Positions 15,053 through 18,289 of a stretch of 18,289 nucleotides of DNA are shown here, one piece after another. The stretch covers positions 1 through 18,289 of the forward strand of contig JAEZKA010000087.1 of the NCBI GenBank assembly GCA_023436225.1, given 5' to 3'. Source of the DNA: Bacillota bacterium. GTDB lineage: Bacteria > Bacillota > Clostridia > Lachnospirales > Lachnospiraceae. Numbering within the stretch: position 1 is the stretch's first letter; every line of letters begins with the position of its first letter. A program made the position numbers and the translations under genes. Below the pieces are notes generated by a model. It made no database searches and was not told the DNA's origin. It saw only the letters and a program-made list of their open reading frames with translations.

Positions 15053-18000
15053 CTACAGACCGTCGCTGTAATCATCCTCACTAATGCCTTTCAGATTGAA
15101 CTCTGTCTCTGTCCAGTCGCCGTCATTATGAGAATTCTCTCCATAATTAACATGAGCGTCATCTACTCCGGGAATGCTATCTTCTCGCTGAAGATCATCT
15201 CCTTTTTTGGAGTACTTATCTTCATCGTATACGACCTCCGCAATACCATCCTCTGCATCTAAGAAGCCATCTTCCTCGAAATCTTCAGTAAACTCATCAT
15301 AGCCATCTTCCTCAGAATACTCAAAGCTGCCGTACTCATCGAGATAATCGCCTTCGCCATCAAGCTCTTCAGAAAGCATATATTCATCTACTGTATCTGT
15401 ATCCAGCTTCACGGAGCGATATCTCTTCATACCAGTTCCGGCAGGGATTAGCTTACCGATAATAACATTTTCCTTCAGACCAATTAACGGGTCAACCTTA
15501 CCCTTGATTGCTGCTTCCGTAAGAACCTTGGTGGTCTCCTGGAAGGATGCTGCAGATAAGAAGGAGTTTGTTGCAAGGGATGCCTTTGTGATACCAAGCA
15601 TAACCTGCTTGCCATCTGCCGGCTCTAAGCCCTCAGCGATTAATCTCTCATTCTCATCCTCATACTCTAAGATATCAACTAAAGTTCCGGGTAAGAAGTT
15701 GGTGTCACCATTGGTCTCAATACGGACCTTCTTAAGCATCTGACGTACAATAACCTCGATATGCTTATCATTGATTTCAACACCTTGCAGACGATATACT
15801 CTCTGTACCTCTTGGATCATATAATCCTGAACAGCACGAATACCCTTAATCTTTAAGATATCATGAGGATTAACACTACCCTCGGTCAGCTCATCGCCGG
15901 CCTCAAGCACATCATTATCCTGAACCTTTATTCTAGAGCCATAAGGAATTAAGTATGCCTTAGATTCCATTGTCTCATTATTCGTAATAATTACTTCTCG
16001 TTTCTTCTTGGTATCCTTGATGGTTACAACACCGCCAAATTCTGCGATAATTGCAAGACCCTTCGGCTTTCTTGCCTCGAAAAGCTCCTCGACACGAGGA
16101 AGACCCTGTGTAATATCATCACCCGCAACACCACCGGTATGGAAGGTACGCATGGTAAGCTGTGTACCGGGCTCACCGATTGACTGTGCTGCGATAATAC
16201 CAACTGCTTCACCAACCTGTACCGCTTCACCGGTAGCCATGTTAGCACCGTAGCACTTAGCACATACACCAATGTGAGACTTACAGGAAAGTACATTACG
16301 AATCTTAACTTTATCAACACCGGTAGCGATTACCTTAGCGGCACGCTTGGGTGTAATCATATGATTTGCTTTGACAATCATATTACCGTCTTCGTCGTAG
16401 ATCGACTCACAGGAATATCTACCTGTAATTCTCTCTTCTAAGCTTTCGATTACTTCCTTGCCGTCGGTGAATGCCTTAATCCACATACCGGGAGCTTCAT
16501 GACCCTCACAGCAGTCGACCTCACGGATAATGAGATCCTGGGATACGTCTACAAGTCGACGGGTCAGATAACCGGAGTCCGCCGTACGAAGAGCCGTATC
16601 GGAAAGACCTTTACGTGCACCATGGGCAGAGATGAAGTACTCCAATACGTCAAGACCTTCACGAAGGTTGGATTTAATCGGTAACTCAATGGTACGACCG
16701 GAGGTATCCGCCATAAGTCCACGCATACCGGCAAGCTGCTTAATCTGCTTATCGGAACCACGGGCACCGGAGTCGGACATCATCTTAATATTATTAAATT
16801 TATCGAGTCTGTTTAACAGTGTGTCGGTAAGAACCTTATCGGCATTCTTCCAGGTCTCGATAACGGTATTATATCTTTCATCCTCGGTCATTCTACCGCG
16901 TCTGTATTCCTTCGCAATATTCTCGATGGTAGATTCCGCATCGGCAATAATCTGCTTCTTCTCATCCGGAACCTCCATATCAGAGATGGATACGGTCATA
17001 GCAGCACGTGTTGAATATTTATAACCTAAGGACTTAACAGCATCCAGAATTTCTGCTGTCTTGGTTGCTCCATGAATATTGATACATTTTTCAAGAATGG
17101 GCTTTAGCTGCTTCTTACCAACTAAGAAGTTAATCTCCAGTGTTAAGAAATTCTCATCATTAGTTCTGTCTACAAAGCCAAGATCCTGAGGGATGATTTC
17201 ATTAAAGATGAAACGGCCAAGAGTAGATTGAATTGTTCTGGTCTCCTCTACACCTGCATTATTGATGCCGGATCTTCTGATTTTAATCATCTCATGAAGA
17301 GAAATTGCTCCATTCTCATAAGCTAAGATCGCTTCATTTAAGCTCTTAAAGTAGTGACGAACACCACCCTCCATCTCTCTTTCAATGGTCAGATAGTAAA
17401 TACCAAGGACCATATCCTGAGAAGGAACTGTTACAGGTGCACCATCGGAGGGCTTCAATAAGTTGTTTGGTGACAGTAATAAGAAACGGCATTCTGCTTG
17501 CGCTTCTACGGAAAGAGGCAAATGCACCGCCATCTGGTCACCGTCAAAGTCCGCATTATATGCAGTACATACCAGTGGATGAAGCTTAATTGCTTTACCC
17601 TCAACCAGTACCGGCTCGAAGGCCTGAATACCAAGTCTGTGGAGGGTAGGTGCACGGTTTAGCATAACCGGATGCTCCTTAATAACCTCCTCCAGAACAT
17701 CCCATACCTCTGTCTGAAGTCTTTCTACCATCTTCTTAGCAGACTTAATATTGTGTGCGGTTCCTCTTGCCACCAATTCCTTCATTACGAAGGGCTTGAA
17801 GAGCTCGATCGCCATTTCCTTCGGCAAACCACACTGATATAATTTCAATTCCGGTCCAACTACGATAACAGAACGGCCGGAGTAGTCAACACGTTTACCA
17901 AGTAAGTTCTGACGGAAACGTCCTTGCTTACCCTTTAACATATCGGACAGGGACTTGAGTGCACGGTTACCAGGGCCGGTTACCGGTCTTCCTCTCCTGC

Positions 18001-18289
18001 CGTTATCGATTAATGCATCCACCGCTTCCTGAAGCATTCTCTTCTCATTACGAACGATAATGTCCGGAGCTCCAAGCTCAAGAAGTCTCTTCAGACGGTT
18101 GTTACGATTGATAATTCTACGGTATAGATCATTCATATCGGAGGTAGCAAAACGACCACCATCCAGCTGAACCATAGGACGAAGATCCGGAGGAATAACC
18201 GGAATTACAGATAGGATCATCCATTCCGGCTTATTGCCGGATTCACGAAATGCCTCTACCACTTCAAGACGTTTGATGATTCTCGCACG
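15053..18289 (-). CDS. rpoC: DNA-directed RNA polymerase subunit beta' (N-terminus cut off by window edge)
   Basis: The frame is open from the window end (…RARIIKRLEVVEAF…) through 1078 residues to a TAG at 15053-15055; roughly the first 200 residues lie outside. The catalytic Mg2+ motif NADFDGDQ lies at about 17522-17557 and the trigger-loop region (GTQLTMRTFHTGG) at about 16134-16174. The zinc-binding CKSHIGVCAKCYG cluster sits near 16240-16290. There is no large insertion in the trigger loop, as usual for Gram-positives. After the conserved IPAGTGMKRYR near 15430 comes an additional tail of about 114 residues with roughly 43 Asp/Glu and 5 Lys/Arg. The gene is closed by a terminator and not followed by rpsL. 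Confidence 0.97.
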   Translation of the reverse strand, partial: RARIIKRLEVVEAFRESGNKPEWMILSVIPVIPPDLRPMVQLDGGRFATSDMNDLYRRIINRNNRLKRLLELGAPDIIVRNEKRMLQEAVDALIDNGRRGRPVTGPGNRALKSLSDMLKGKQGRFRQNLLGKRVDYSGRSVIVVGPELKLYQCGLPKEMAIELFKPFVMKELVARGTAHNIKSAKKMVERLQTEVWDVLEEVIKEHPVMLNRAPTLHRLGIQAFEPVLVEGKAIKLHPLVCTAYNADFDGDQMAVHLPLSVEAQAECRFLLLSPNNLLKPSDGAPVTVPSQDMVLGIYYLTIEREMEGGVRHYFKSLNEAILAYENGAISLHEMIKIRRSGINNAGVEETRTIQSTLGRFIFNEIIPQDLGFVDRTNDENFLTLEINFLVGKKQLKPILEKCINIHGATKTAEILDAVKSLGYKYSTRAAMTVSISDMEVPDEKKQIIADAESTIENIAKEYRRGRMTEDERYNTVIETWKNADKVLTDTLLNRLDKFNNIKMMSDSGARGSDKQIKQLAGMRGLMADTSGRTIELPIKSNLREGLDVLEYFISAHGARKGLSDTALRTADSGYLTRRLVDVSQDLIIREVDCCEGHEAPGMWIKAFTDGKEVIESLEERITGRYSCESIYDEDGNMIVKANHMITPKRAAKVIATGVDKVKIRNVLSCKSHIGVCAKCYGANMATGEAVQVGEAVGIIAAQSIGEPGTQLTMRTFHTGGVAGDDITQGLPRVEELFEARKPKGLAIIAEFGGVVTIKDTKKKREVIITNNETMESKAYLIPYGSRIKVQDNDVLEAGDELTEGSVNPHDILKIKGIRAVQDYMIQEVQRVYRLQGVEINDKHIEVIVRQMLKKVRIETNGDTNFLPGTLVDILEYEDENERLIAEGLEPADGKQVMLGITKASLATNSFLSAASFQETTKVLTEAAIKGKVDPLIGLKENVIIGKLIPAGTGMKRYRSVKLDTDTVDEYMLSEELDGEGDYLDEYGSFEYSEEDGYDEFTEDFEEDGFLDAEDGIAEVVYDEDKYSKKGDDLQREDSIPGVDDAHVNYGENSHNDGDWTETEFNLKGISEDDYSDGL

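Noticed and set aside
16632..17024. 130-residue open frame on the plus strand inside rpoC
   Set aside because: It is antisense to conserved rpoC codons, has no ribosome site and no recognisable domain; a shadow frame.

Overview
The window looks like a chromosomal segment from a low-GC Gram-positive anaerobe of class Clostridia, most likely Lachnospiraceae or a close relative. This is inferred from the RpoC and S10 sequences, the 4Fe-4S/flavodoxin (EFR1) protein, the Bacillus/Clostridium-type ydjFGHI and gtcA/yfhO/csbB modules, and the AT-rich intergenic DNA. There is no phage, transposon, CRISPR array, tRNA or rRNA.

Both edges are housekeeping genes on the minus strand. The right edge (15053-18289) is the C-terminal part of rpoC, closed by a strong terminator. 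The left edge (1-26) is the first eight codons of rpsJ, head of the S10 ribosomal-protein operon, preceded by a promoter and a structured leader of about 280 nt. The str genes (rpsL-rpsG-fusA-tuf) that commonly lie between rpoC and rpsJ are absent; about 15 kb of other genes lies there instead.

From left to right this interval contains: (a) a minus-strand operon gtcA-yfhO-csbB (441-4442), a complete three-part machine for adding sugars to the outside of the cell envelope via undecaprenyl-phosphate-sugar; (b) a 450-bp divergent intergenic region with several perfect inverted repeats, an operator-like promoter and two possible tiny ORFs; (c) an EFR1-type flavodoxin/ferredoxin protein (+); (d) a COG1092-type methyltransferase (-) with its own promoter and terminator; (e) a plus-strand envelope-stress cluster pspA-ydjG-ydjH-ydjI (7209-11218), split by an internal terminator after pspA; (f) a nitroreductase (+) with palindromes in its promoter region; (g) an alpha-phosphoglucomutase (-); (h) a ferritin-like diiron protein (-).

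Several genes share a cell-envelope theme. Phosphoglucomutase makes glucose-1-phosphate, a precursor of UDP-sugars. The gtcA-yfhO-csbB operon would use such sugars to decorate teichoic acids or similar polymers. PspA/YdjGHI would guard the membrane. The ferritin-like, EFR1 and nitroreductase proteins suggest redox and oxygen/iron handling. The least explained DNA is the 4443-4896 intergenic region and the rpsJ leader. No wholly new multi-gene system is evident; the coding genes fall into known families.
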